Of a stretch of DNA of 10,149 nucleotides, positions 1 through 5,928 are shown piece after piece. A program made the translations under genes and the position numbers. Under the pieces are notes generated by a model. It saw nothing but the letters and a program-made list of their open reading frames with translations. It did no database searches and was not told the origin of the DNA. How positions within the stretch are numbered: the first letter of the stretch is position 1; each line of letters starts with the position of its first letter. The DNA is taken from assembly GCA_041485905.1 (NCBI GenBank), contig JBGPKK010000166.1:1-10149 (forward strand). The letters run 5' to 3'. The DNA is from JAHFUI01 sp041485905. Its GTDB lineage: Bacteria; Acidobacteriota; Vicinamibacteria; Vicinamibacterales; CAVVIG01.

Positions 1-1
1 G

Positions 2-631
2 CGTCTCGATCCGAAGACCGGTCGGCCGGACGTGAATCCCGATCGGAAGCCCGGCACCGGCAAGATGGCCGATCACTGCCCGTCACTCTGGGGCGGGAAG
101 AACTGGCCGCCGATCGCGTTCAGCCCGAAGACGCGGATGATTTACATCCCCGCCAACGAGAATCTGTGCGGCACATCCATCGGGGAGAAGGCGACCTACA
201 AAGCCGGCGAGCGCTACACCGGCGCGACGACCACGTTCTATATCGCCCCTGGCGCCGACCACATCGGCGAAGTGCAGGCGTGGAACGTTGACACCGGCAA
301 GCGCGTGTGGACCCACAACTACGCGAAGTCGCAGACGTGGGGTCCGATGCTGGCGACCAGCGGCGGACTGGTGTTCAGCGGCGGCACCAACGATCGCATG
401 TTCCACGCCTTCGATGCGTCGAGCGGCAAGCTGGTGTGGGAATTCCCGACCAACTCGGGCATCACCTCGCAGCCGTCGTCTTTCATGGTCGACGGCAAGC
501 AGTACATCGCCGTGCAATCGGGCTGGGGTGTCGACGCGCGCGGCATGCAGACGCGTCTCAATTCGGTGTCCCCCGGCAACTTCCCGGACGTGCCGGAGGG
601 CGGCGCGGTCTGGGTGTTCGCGGTGAAATAG
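2..631 (+). CDS. PQQ-dependent alcohol (methanol/ethanol-type) dehydrogenase, C-terminal part
   Basis: The gene is cut by the left edge; the reading frame is open from base 2 and ends with TAG at 629-631. Quinoproteins of this family oxidise alcohols in the periplasm with PQQ and a bound metal ion, passing electrons to a cytochrome c. The visible part is the last ~209 residues of the beta-propeller. It shows the family run DHCPSLWGGKNWPPIAFSP, then PANENLCG, then two tryptophan-docking repeats (AWNVDTGKRVW and AFDASSGKLVW), then QSGWG near the end. The protein stops at VFAVK with no C-terminal CxxCH haem domain, so it is a soluble type needing a separate cytochrome, not a quinohaemoprotein. 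Metal-binding and PQQ disulfide residues lie upstream of the window, so calcium versus lanthanide use and exact substrate cannot be judged. Its last 18 bases recur at 1491-1508. Confidence 0.92.
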   Translation, partial: RLDPKTGRPDVNPDRKPGTGKMADHCPSLWGGKNWPPIAFSPKTRMIYIPANENLCGTSIGEKATYKAGERYTGATTTFYIAPGADHIGEVQAWNVDTGKRVWTHNYAKSQTWGPMLATSGGLVFSGGTNDRMFHAFDASSGKLVWEFPTNSGITSQPSSFMVDGKQYIAVQSGWGVDARGMQTRLNSVSPGNFPDVPEGGAVWVFAVK

Positions 632-632
632 C
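614..632 (+). repeat. Direct repeat copy 1 (3' end of the dehydrogenase gene)
   Basis: These 19 bases encode V-F-A-V-K-stop plus one base. They match 1491-1509 at 18 of 19 positions; the single difference is a synonymous GTG/GTC valine codon. An exact 16-base core lies at 617-632. The two copies are 877 bases apart and bracket the accessory patch. Confidence 0.7.
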
Positions 633-752
633 GTTTCCAGGCGCCTTGATTTTCGTGCACGTTCGAGCAAGACTGCGCGCCCACTCGCCTCGCGATCGTT
701 GCAAGCAGGTCCTCGCGGTCTACTCAGTGGCAAGTTAGGCATACAAGTTTAG

Positions 753-1175
753 ATGTCACGTCCAGATCTCGGTTGGATGATCGGACGCCGGATCGCAGAG
801 ATCCGCCTGGTAGAACCCACTTCTTGGTGGTTCGATTTGCTGGGCGGCGGGAGTCTTCGCGCTGACACTCTGTGGCGTATCGTCGCCGGTGGTCGAGTTC
901 ACGCAACGAGTGGAGACCACGGTCACAGGTTCGGATTGCCGAAGCCGGTTGACTCAGCAGCGCGCGCCGTCCAGATTCTTTCGAATAGCTTGGTCCGGCA
1001 GGCGTCCCTCGCTAGAGACACCGGCGACGTTCTCCTCGAGTTCGACAATGACTCGAGACTCGAAATTGTCACGACGTCGAGCGGCTACGAAGGTTGGTCC
1101 ATTTTCTTCCCGAACGGCGATGAAGCAATCGGTCTGGGTGGCGGGCAGATTGAGCTGCGGAGGCGTGATGGCTAG
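753..1175 (+). CDS. Small hypothetical protein, DUF6188-like
   Basis: A 140-residue cytoplasmic-looking protein with no signal peptide or membrane segment. Its pattern (GRRIAEIRL near the N-terminus, a central DHGHRFGLP, then LLEFDNDSRLEI, SSGYEGWSIFFPNG and a final GLGGGQIEL) resembles DUF6188, a family of unknown function. That assignment is from memory of the pattern and not from a search. No catalytic motif is evident. The ATG has no clear Shine-Dalgarno sequence. Roughly a third of its codons end in A or T and it uses AGA/AGG several times, clearly unlike the dehydrogenase to its left, which suggests a different origin. The antitoxin-like gene follows 30 bases downstream in the same frame. 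The 121 bases separating it from the dehydrogenase hold no recognised feature. Confidence 0.65.
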   Translation: MSRPDLGWMIGRRIAEIRLVEPTSWWFDLLGGGSLRADTLWRIVAGGRVHATSGDHGHRFGLPKPVDSAARAVQILSNSLVRQASLARDTGDVLLEFDNDSRLEIVTTSSGYEGWSIFFPNGDEAIGLGGGQIELRRRDG

Positions 1176-1198
1176 CGCGCGTGTGAAGCGACCGGGGT

Positions 1199-1212
1199 TA
1201 TATTCTTGTATG
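1199..1212 (+). promoter_or_regulatory. Candidate -10 box for a leaderless antitoxin transcript
   Basis: TATATT at 1199-1204 lies six bases before an ATG at 1210, the arrangement expected of a leaderless message. No convincing -35 is visible upstream. The ATG is out of frame with the antitoxin reading frame by one base (see the antitoxin entry). Confidence 0.3.
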
Positions 1213-1445
1213 AAACAGCGGTCTCCATCCCCGACGAGGTGTTCGAAAAGGTTGAACGACTCGCCCGGCGGGCGCGGCGGTCTCGGAGCGAGGTCTTCAG
1301 CGCCGCCCTTCGCGAGTATGTCGCGCGTCACACGCCTGACGAGGTGACGGAAGCGATGGATCGGGTCTGCGCCGCCGTGAACGACGAACCCGACGGCTTT
1401 GTGACAGCCGCGGCTCGGCGGGCTCTGGAGCGGACCGAGTGGTGA
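1206..1445 (+). CDS. Ribbon-helix-helix (CopG/MazE-like) antitoxin, probably with a damaged start
   Basis: A 79-residue RHH-type DNA-binding protein. The N-terminal strand ETAVSIPDEVFEKVERLARR is followed by the second helix RSRSEVFSAALREYV, both typical of antitoxins that repress their own operon and neutralise a MazF/PemK-type toxin with a C-terminal tail. The only in-frame start is TTG at 1206. An ATG at 1210 reads ATG-AAA-CAG; one extra A would give M-K-T-A-V-S-I-P, the usual antitoxin start. A single-base deletion therefore probably moved the original start out of frame. No intact toxin follows: a GTG overlapping the stop opens a frame that ends after five codons. It is probably an orphan or decaying module, though TTG initiation could keep it active. 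Confidence 0.72.
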   Translation: MYETAVSIPDEVFEKVERLARRARRSRSEVFSAALREYVARHTPDEVTEAMDRVCAAVNDEPDGFVTAAARRALERTEW

Positions 1446-1480
1446 TCTCGCAGGATTGATGTTGTTCTTGGCCGATAGCT
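1442..1480 (+). pseudogene. Remnant of a MazF/PemK-like toxin start
   Basis: GTG at 1442 overlaps the antitoxin TGA, as in many toxin-antitoxin operons. It reads V-I-S-Q-D and then stops at 1457. MazF-family toxins commonly begin V/M-I-S-Q-G-D-V followed by a short segment containing A-D. Here the bases after the stop give D-V-V-L in one shifted frame and L-A-D-S in another, as expected after small indels. Beyond about 1480 nothing toxin-like remains. The evidence is a short N-terminal resemblance only. Confidence 0.3.
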
Positions 1481-1490
1481 CGCGGCTTCT

Positions 1491-1509
1491 GTCTTCGCGG
1501 TGAAATAGC
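1491..1509 (+). repeat. Direct repeat copy 2 (stray copy of the dehydrogenase 3' end)
   Basis: This matches 614-632 at 18 of 19 bases and again spells V-F-A-V-K-stop, but here it is outside any gene. The preceding codons in that frame (A-A-S) resemble the real gene end only weakly. It could be the target-site or attachment-site half left by an insertion, or the relic of a second dehydrogenase gene. Confidence 0.6.
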
Positions 1510-1523
1510 CGCTCCTTTCCTTC

Positions 1524-1587
1524 TCAACCTTTTCTCCTCGGACTTCCGGCTCGGCGCCGGCACGCCGGGCCCCGCCCGGGAGGTTGA
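1524..1587. repeat. GC-rich inverted-repeat region upstream of the XRE promoter
   Basis: A 7-bp inverted pair, TCAACCT (1524-1530) and AGGTTGA (1581-1587), encloses a strongly GC-rich segment. This contains a tight hairpin, CCGGGC-CCC-GCCCGG at 1565-1579. There is no following T-run, so it is a poor intrinsic terminator on the plus strand. It may insulate the promoter that begins at 1584, whose -35 overlaps the right arm. Confidence 0.35.
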
Positions 1588-1616
1588 CAGCGTTCACAAA
1601 TTGATATATTGATATT
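1584..1616 (+). promoter_or_regulatory. Sigma-70-like promoter of the XRE-NfeD-flotillin-PspA operon
   Basis: A perfect -35 TTGACA at 1584-1589 is followed by an AT-rich stretch holding TATATT at 1605-1610 (15-base spacer, short) or TATTGA at 1607-1612 (17-base spacer). Two TTGATAT units in tandem (1601-1607 and 1609-1615) overlap the -10 and are a plausible operator for the regulator encoded immediately downstream. The expected transcript start, near 1617, leaves only about ten bases before the ATG at 1627, with no Shine-Dalgarno sequence. Confidence 0.55.
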
Positions 1617-1626
1617 ACTAATTGCA

Positions 1627-2103
1627 ATGGAGCTCGGCCAGAAACTCCTGATGCTGCGCCACCTCGAAGGTCACCTCCGCGGGCTCGACCGCGCCCTGAC
1701 GCAGACCGAAGTCGTTCACGCGATCAAAGCGGAGCTGCACAGAACCATCAGCCAGTCCTATCTGTCGCTCATCGAAAACGGCACGCGTCCGCACCTCTCG
1801 CACGGATCGCGGCAGCTGCTCGCGAAATTCTTCAAGATTCATCCCGGCTATCTCGTCAGCGATCCGCCCGGGTTTCAGACCGAGCTCAGTTCGGATATGC
1901 AGCCGGTCGAAAGCGCGCTGGATCGGTGGCTCCTCGAAGGCTGCGCGCGCCTTGGGCACGATCGGACGCTCGGCGCGGCGCTCGATCGGCTCGCCGCTCA
2001 TCCCGACTCCCGGGGTTGTCTCGTGCTGCTCGGCGAGATGCTGGCGATGCCGGGGCTCGTCGATCGTCTGTCGGACACCTTGATGCCGAAGGAGCGGACA
2101 TGA
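1627..2103 (+). CDS. XRE-family helix-turn-helix transcriptional regulator
   Basis: A 158-residue protein with an N-terminal XRE-type HTH at about residues 24-70. The recognition region ISQSYLSLIENGTR and the following LAKFFKIHPGYLV are typical of the family. The C-terminal ~75 residues (helical, LDRWLLEGCARLG and onward) are not recognised and probably mediate dimerisation or sensing. I chose ATG 1627 because it gives a family-like N-terminus; an in-frame TTG at 1609 lies inside the -10 region. The stop overlaps the ATG of the NfeD-like gene (ATGA), so the two are translationally coupled. As first gene of the operon with tandem repeats in its own promoter, it probably regulates itself and the flotillin/PspA genes. 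Confidence 0.85.
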   Translation: MELGQKLLMLRHLEGHLRGLDRALTQTEVVHAIKAELHRTISQSYLSLIENGTRPHLSHGSRQLLAKFFKIHPGYLVSDPPGFQTELSSDMQPVESALDRWLLEGCARLGHDRTLGAALDRLAAHPDSRGCLVLLGEMLAMPGLVDRLSDTLMPKERT

Positions 2104-2705
2104 ACTGGCCTGCGATCTTTCTCGGCTGCTTTGTGGTCGGCTTCACGCTCAGCGCCCTGTCGTTCGCGCTGAGCGCCGTCGCGCTGCACTTCCACGTGCA
2201 CGTGCCGTTGGTGCACCACCTGCACCTCCCGCACGCGCACGCGGGTCACATCGGCCACGCCGGACACGGTGGGCACGCCGCCGTTTCGCCGATCAACTTC
2301 GCCACGTTGATGGCGTTTCTCGCGTGGTTCGGGGGCACGGGCTATCTGCTCACGTCGCAGTTCCGCTGGCTGGCGATCCCCGCGCTGACGATGGCGACGC
2401 TCGCCGGCGGCACCGGCGGCTTCGTCGTGTTCTGGGTGATGGCGCACGTGCTGTGGTCGCCGGATGAAAACATGCAGAGCGCGGACTATCAGATGGTCGG
2501 CGTCCTGGGACGCGTCGGCCATTCGATTCGCGACGGCGGGACGGGCGAGCTGATCTACACGCACGGCGGGACCCGGCATTCCTGCGGCGCGCGCAGCGCC
2601 GACGGCCGCGCGATCGAACACGGGGCGGAGGTGGTGGTGACGGCCTACGACCGCGGCATCGCGTATGTGCGGCGCTGGGACGAGCTCGCGGCCGACCAAT
2701 CATGA
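2100..2705 (+). CDS. NfeD-like integral membrane protein with a histidine-rich loop
   Basis: A 201-residue membrane protein encoded directly before a flotillin, the usual partner arrangement for NfeD-type proteins. Hydrophobic segments lie at about residues 5-29, 66-86 and 92-116, followed by a soluble domain (131-195: YQMVGVLGRVGHSIRDGGTGEL and on to VVVTAYDRGIAYVRRW) consistent with the OB-fold of NfeD proteins. The N-terminal serine protease domain of long NfeD forms is absent. The loop between the first two membrane segments carries 12 histidines within residues 30-59 (FHVHVPLVHHLHLPHAHAGH and following), which could bind metal. Start ATG 2100 overlaps the XRE stop; extending further upstream would run through the XRE gene. 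Known role of the family: partner of flotillin in membrane organisation. The metal role is inference. Confidence 0.8.
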   Translation: MNWPAIFLGCFVVGFTLSALSFALSAVALHFHVHVPLVHHLHLPHAHAGHIGHAGHGGHAAVSPINFATLMAFLAWFGGTGYLLTSQFRWLAIPALTMATLAGGTGGFVVFWVMAHVLWSPDENMQSADYQMVGVLGRVGHSIRDGGTGELIYTHGGTRHSCGARSADGRAIEHGAEVVVTAYDRGIAYVRRWDELAADQS

Positions 2706-2720
2706 AAGGGAGGATTGACT

Positions 2721-4160
2721 ATGAGGCTCGACTCGCTGGGCATCGAATTCTGGGTGATCGTCGGCCTGATGGTGCTGGTCGTGGCGCTGCTCAGCTCGTT
2801 CATGGCATCGCTGTACAGAAAAGCAGGCCCGCACGAAGCGCTCATCGTGTACGGCTTCCGCGGCACGCGCATCGTGAAGGGTCACGGGACGGTCATCTTC
2901 CCGATGGTCGAAATGTCCCATCAACTGTCGCTGGAGCTGATGTCGTTCGACGTCGCGCCGGTGCAGGACCTCTACACGAAGCAGGGGGTCGCGGTGACCG
3001 TCGAAGCCGTCGCGCAGATCAAGGTGAAGTCCGACATCGAATCGATTCAGACGGCCGCGGAGCAGTTCCTCACCAAGTCGGACGAACAACGCGAGAGCCT
3101 CATCCGTCTCGTGATGGAAGGGCACCTGCGCGGCATCATCGGCCAGCTCACCGTCGAACAGATCGTCAAAGAGCCGGAGATGGTCGGCGAGCGGATGCGA
3201 TCCACCTGCGCGGACGACATGACCAAGATGGGCCTCGAGGTGGTGTCGTTCACCATCAAGGAAGTCAAATACAAGAACGTGTACATCGACAACTTGGGTC
3301 GCCGGGACGGCGCGCGGTTCAAGCGCGACGCCGACGTGGCCGCCGCCGAAGCCGATCGCGACACCGCGATCAAGCGCGCCGAGGCGACGCGGGCATCCGC
3401 CATCGCCAAGGCACAGGCCGATCAGGAGCGCGTGCTGGCCGAGACGCTGTCGCAGGCCAAGCAGGCCGAGGCGCAGCGCGATCTCGACATCAAGAAAGCA
3501 AACTATCTCGAGACCGTCAAGAAGCAGCAGGCCACCGCGGACAAGGCCTACGAGATCCAGACCAACGTGATGCAGCAGCAGGTCGTCGCCGAGGCGGTCC
3601 GCATTCAGCAGATCGAACGCGAGCAGCAGATCAAGGTCCAGGAAGCCGAGATCCAGCGGCGCGAGAAGGAATTGGTCGCCACGGTGCTGAAGCCGGCCGA
3701 AGTGGACCGCCAGCGCATCGCCGTGCTGGCCGACGCGGAGAAGGGCCGGCTCACAGCCGAGGCCGAAGGCCACGCGGCCGCCACGCGTACGCAGGGCGAA
3801 GCGGAGGCCGACATCATCTTCAAGAAAGGCGACGCCGAGGCGCGCGCCATGAACGTGAAAGCCGCAGCGTTCCAGGAATACAACCAGGCCGCCGTCATCG
3901 ACAAACTGCTCACTGGGTTGCCGGATATCGTCCGGGCGCTGGCGGCGCCGCTCTCGAAGGTCGACAAGATCACGATCGTGTCGACCGGCAACAGCGGAAC
4001 CACCGGCATGCACAAGCTCACCGGCGACATGACGGCAATCGCCGCGCAGGTGCCGGCGCTGTTCGAAGCGCTGTCGGGCATGCCGATGGCGGATCTGCTG
4101 TCGAAGGTCAGGAAGATTGGCGACAAGTCCCCTCGGCCGGACGAACCGGCTGGAGCCTGA
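2721..4160 (+). CDS. Flotillin-like SPFH-domain protein (FloT/YuaG type)
   Basis: A 479-residue flotillin, close to the usual size. One membrane anchor spans about residues 10-30. An SPFH/band-7 domain covers about 35-190 (HEALIVYGFRGTRIVKGHGT, LTVEQIVKEPEMVGERMR, DDMTKMGLEVVSFTIKEV). A long coiled coil rich in Ala-Glu pairs covers about 195-395, and an oligomerisation tail includes YNQAAVIDKLLTGLPDIVRALAAPLSKVDKITIVSTG. Flotillins form large membrane scaffolds that organise membrane microdomains. Start ATG 2721 is preceded by a strong Shine-Dalgarno GGGAGGA at 2708-2714; an in-frame TTG at 2715 directly follows it and is rejected. It lies 15 bases after the NfeD-like gene and 62 before pspA. 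The reverse strand and another frame are also open over this gene because of its codon bias. Confidence 0.93.
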   Translation: MRLDSLGIEFWVIVGLMVLVVALLSSFMASLYRKAGPHEALIVYGFRGTRIVKGHGTVIFPMVEMSHQLSLELMSFDVAPVQDLYTKQGVAVTVEAVAQIKVKSDIESIQTAAEQFLTKSDEQRESLIRLVMEGHLRGIIGQLTVEQIVKEPEMVGERMRSTCADDMTKMGLEVVSFTIKEVKYKNVYIDNLGRRDGARFKRDADVAAAEADRDTAIKRAEATRASAIAKAQADQERVLAETLSQAKQAEAQRDLDIKKANYLETVKKQQATADKAYEIQTNVMQQQVVAEAVRIQQIEREQQIKVQEAEIQRREKELVATVLKPAEVDRQRIAVLADAEKGRLTAEAEGHAAATRTQGEAEADIIFKKGDAEARAMNVKAAAFQEYNQAAVIDKLLTGLPDIVRALAAPLSKVDKITIVSTGNSGTTGMHKLTGDMTAIAAQVPALFEALSGMPMADLLSKVRKIGDKSPRPDEPAGA

Positions 4161-4222
4161 GCGGCATCGCGTCAGTGAGTGGGTCTGGAGCACCACGAAC
4201 AGGAAAAGAATAGGAGCACACC

Positions 4223-4909
4223 ATGGCAGTCCTCGAACGCGTCGCGACGCTCGTCCGCGCGAACCTGAACGATCTGATCGACCGCGCGGAAGATCCCGAG
4301 AAGATGATCAAACAGGTCATCCTCGACATGGAAAACCAGCTGCTGCAGGTGAAGACGCAGGTGGCGATCTCGATGGCCGATCAGCACCTGTTGCAGAAGA
4401 AGCAGAAAGAGCAGGACGACAAGGCGGCCGAGTGGATGCGCAAGGCCGAGCTCGCGGTCGCCAAGGGGCAGGACGACCTGGCGCGCTCCGCGCTCGAGCG
4501 CTATCAAAGCTTCACGAAGCTGGCCGAGGGGTACACCCGCCAGGTCGCCGATCAGCGGCTGCAGGTCGACACGCTGCGAAACGCGCTCGACAAACTGGAT
4601 CAGAAGCTGAGCGAGGCGCGTGCAAAGAGCGATCTGCTGATTGCTCAGCACCGCCGCGCGCGCGCGCTCAACACCGCGAGCGACGCACAGCTCGCCCTCG
4701 GGGATCGGTCCAACGTCGCCAGCTTCGACCGGCTGCGTCAGAAAGTGCTGCGCAGCGAGGCGGTCAGCCAGGCCAAAGCCGAGCTCGTCGCCGACGATGT
4801 CGACCGGCGATTCGACGTGCTGGAAAAGGAAGACGAGATCGGCCGGCTGCTCGACGAGCTCAAAGCGCGGCACACGCCGTCGGCAGCCAAAGGCGACCAT
4901 GACGCATGA
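4223..4909 (+). CDS. pspA: PspA/IM30 family phage-shock protein A
   Basis: A 228-residue, almost entirely helical coiled-coil protein. The N-terminus MAVLERVATLVRANLNDLID followed by RAEDPEKMIKQVILDMENQL is diagnostic of PspA/IM30, in which the first ~24 residues form an amphipathic membrane-binding helix. The protein peripherally binds damaged or stressed inner membrane and oligomerises to limit proton leakage (family knowledge). The lower conserved region around residues 150-190 (NTASDAQLALGDRSNVASFDRL) is also present. AGGAG at 4212-4216 gives a good ribosome site before ATG 4223. Its stop overlaps the carbonic anhydrase start as ATGA. Partnership with the flotillin and NfeD-like proteins upstream is supported by gene order. 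Confidence 0.93.
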   Translation: MAVLERVATLVRANLNDLIDRAEDPEKMIKQVILDMENQLLQVKTQVAISMADQHLLQKKQKEQDDKAAEWMRKAELAVAKGQDDLARSALERYQSFTKLAEGYTRQVADQRLQVDTLRNALDKLDQKLSEARAKSDLLIAQHRRARALNTASDAQLALGDRSNVASFDRLRQKVLRSEAVSQAKAELVADDVDRRFDVLEKEDEIGRLLDELKARHTPSAAKGDHDA

Positions 4910-5514
4910 CCGAGGTCCTTGCTGATCTGCTCGCCAACAATCGCGCGTGGGCCGAGCGGCAGACCGAGCGCGAGCCGGCATTCTTCGAGCGCCTGCGTGC
5001 CCTTCAGGCGCCGGACTATCTCTGGATCGGCTGCGCGGACAGCCGCGTGCCGGCCAACGAGATCGTCGGGCTCGCGCCGGGGGAGCTATTCGTGCATCGC
5101 AACGTGGCCAACGTTGTCGCGCCTGACGACATGAACTGTGTCGCGGTCCTGCAATACGCGGTTGAGGTGCTGGCGATCAAACACGTCATCGTGTGCGGGC
5201 ACTATGGATGCGGTGGTGTCGAGGCCGCTCTCGGCGCCACCCTGCACGGTCCCCTCGAGCGGTGGCTTCAGCCTGTGCGCGACGTGCGCGCCGCTCACGC
5301 GACGGAGCTCGAACGGCTTTCGGAGCCGGACGCCCGGTGGCGGCGCTTGTGCGAATTGAACGTCACTGAACAGGTGCGCGCCGTCGCTCGCGTGCCGGCC
5401 GTTCGCGAGGCGTGGCATCGCGGGCAGTCTCTGGCGGTCCACGGCTGGATCTACGACTTGCGCGACGGCTTGTTGCGGGACCTGAACGTGAGCCTCATGG
5501 CCCTACCCGACTAA
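4906..5514 (+). CDS. can: Beta-class carbonic anhydrase (Can type)
   Basis: A 202-residue enzyme interconverting CO2 and bicarbonate in the cytoplasm. Zinc ligands are visible: C43 with D45 and R47 of the catalytic dyad in IGCADSRV, then H99 and C102 in CGHYGCGG. Residues corresponding to the bicarbonate regulatory site of type II enzymes seem present (W40, R65 in FVHRNVAN, Y183 in HGWIYDLRDG), so allosteric inhibition by bicarbonate is likely. Length and spacing match the E. coli Can type. The ATG overlaps the pspA stop (ATGA), so translation is probably coupled to pspA, and this is the last gene of the operon. Its presence here suggests pH or bicarbonate balance during membrane stress, but that is inference. 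Confidence 0.93.
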   Translation: MTEVLADLLANNRAWAERQTEREPAFFERLRALQAPDYLWIGCADSRVPANEIVGLAPGELFVHRNVANVVAPDDMNCVAVLQYAVEVLAIKHVIVCGHYGCGGVEAALGATLHGPLERWLQPVRDVRAAHATELERLSEPDARWRRLCELNVTEQVRAVARVPAVREAWHRGQSLAVHGWIYDLRDGLLRDLNVSLMALPD

Positions 5515-5548
5515 TTCGTACCGCCGAGGACGCCGAAGACGCGGCCGC

Positions 5549-5578
5549 TTGACATCCTTCGCTGCAGCCTGCTACCTT
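5549..5578 (+). promoter_or_regulatory. Promoter of padR-pspC operon
   Basis: A perfect -35 TTGACA at 5549-5554 is followed after 18 bases by TACCTT at 5573-5578 as the -10. The -10 lies inside the left arm of a perfect palindrome (see next entry), the classical geometry for repression. The transcript would begin near 5585, about 18 bases before the GTG start. Confidence 0.6.
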
Positions 5579-5594
5579 GCCTTAACAAGGTAGC
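5571..5594. promoter_or_regulatory. Probable PadR operator (9-bp perfect inverted repeat)
   Basis: GCTACCTTG at 5571-5579 and CAAGGTAGC at 5586-5594 form a perfect inverted repeat around the six-base spacer CCTTAA. It overlaps the -10 and the expected transcript start of the operon. PadR regulators generally bind such dyads in their own promoters, so autorepression is the simplest reading. The AAGGT in the right arm is also the only candidate Shine-Dalgarno sequence for the GTG start. Confidence 0.6.
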
Positions 5595-5602
5595 TTTAAT
5601 AA

Positions 5603-5926
5603 GTGGCTGGCAACGAAAAATTCGCCTCCATCCGCAAAGGATTGCTGGAGTTCCTGATCCTCAAGATCGTCTCCGTCAACGAGGTCTATGTCGCCGACAT
5701 CCTCGATCGGCTCAGCACCACCGAGTTCGCCACCCAGGAGGGCACGCTCTATCCCTTGCTGAGCAAGATGCGTCGCGACGGCCTGGTCGACTATGTCTGG
5801 CAGGAATCGGACGCGGGACCGCCCCGCAAGTACTACCAGCTCACGCCGAAGGGGACATTGCAGCTCGCGGAGCTCAACGAGTACTGGAAATCCATCGACG
5901 CGACCGTCAACCAGCTAGGAAGGTAG
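5603..5926 (+). CDS. PadR-family winged-helix transcriptional regulator
   Basis: A 107-residue winged-helix protein of the short PadR class. The signature runs are RKGLLEFLILKIVS, then the recognition region EGTLYPLLSKMRRDGLV, then the wing GPPRKYYQLTPKG, with a short C-terminal dimerisation helix (LNEYWKSIDATVNQL). PadR proteins are usually repressors released by ligands or by partner domains. Start GTG 5603 is the first in-frame start after the operator and gives the standard family N-terminus. The gene is two bases upstream of the PspC gene and certainly co-transcribed. Short PadR regulators often sit beside genes carrying HAAS or PspC domains, which fits here. Confidence 0.92.
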   Translation: MAGNEKFASIRKGLLEFLILKIVSVNEVYVADILDRLSTTEFATQEGTLYPLLSKMRRDGLVDYVWQESDAGPPRKYYQLTPKGTLQLAELNEYWKSIDATVNQLGR

Positions 5927-5928
5927 GT

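Noticed and set aside
288..742. Additional small genes overlapping the end of the dehydrogenase gene on both strands
   Set aside because: They are Arg/Ala-rich shadow frames with no domain signature; the dehydrogenase frame has clear family motifs.
1565..1579. Intrinsic terminator (CCGGGC-CCC-GCCCGG)
   Set aside because: No T-run follows on the plus strand, and the hairpin sits just ahead of a -35 box.
734..1589. Integron gene cassette: GTTAGGC at 734-740 ahead of a small gene, and an inverted TCTCAAC...GTTGACA pair at 1522-1589
   Set aside because: GTTAGGC fits the attC core, but no matching GCCTAAC is found at the 3' side. The downstream pair does not fit the RYYYAAC/GTTRRRY consensus, and GTTGACA is better explained by the XRE promoter. 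There is no integrase gene.
1926..2099. N-terminal extension of the NfeD-like protein into the XRE gene
   Set aside because: The extension is Arg/Ala-rich out-of-frame reading of the XRE gene. The ATG at 2100 gives an immediate membrane segment and a normal ATGA junction.
2715..2720. TTG start for flotillin
   Set aside because: It lies directly against the Shine-Dalgarno GGGAGGA; the ATG six bases later has proper spacing.
2700..4213. Very long open frames on the minus strand and in another plus frame across the flotillin gene
   Set aside because: They are by-products of GC-ending codons in a highly repetitive Ala/Glu/Arg coding region. Their translations are Arg/Gly/Leu/Asp-rich with no recognisable domain, while the flotillin frame is unmistakable.
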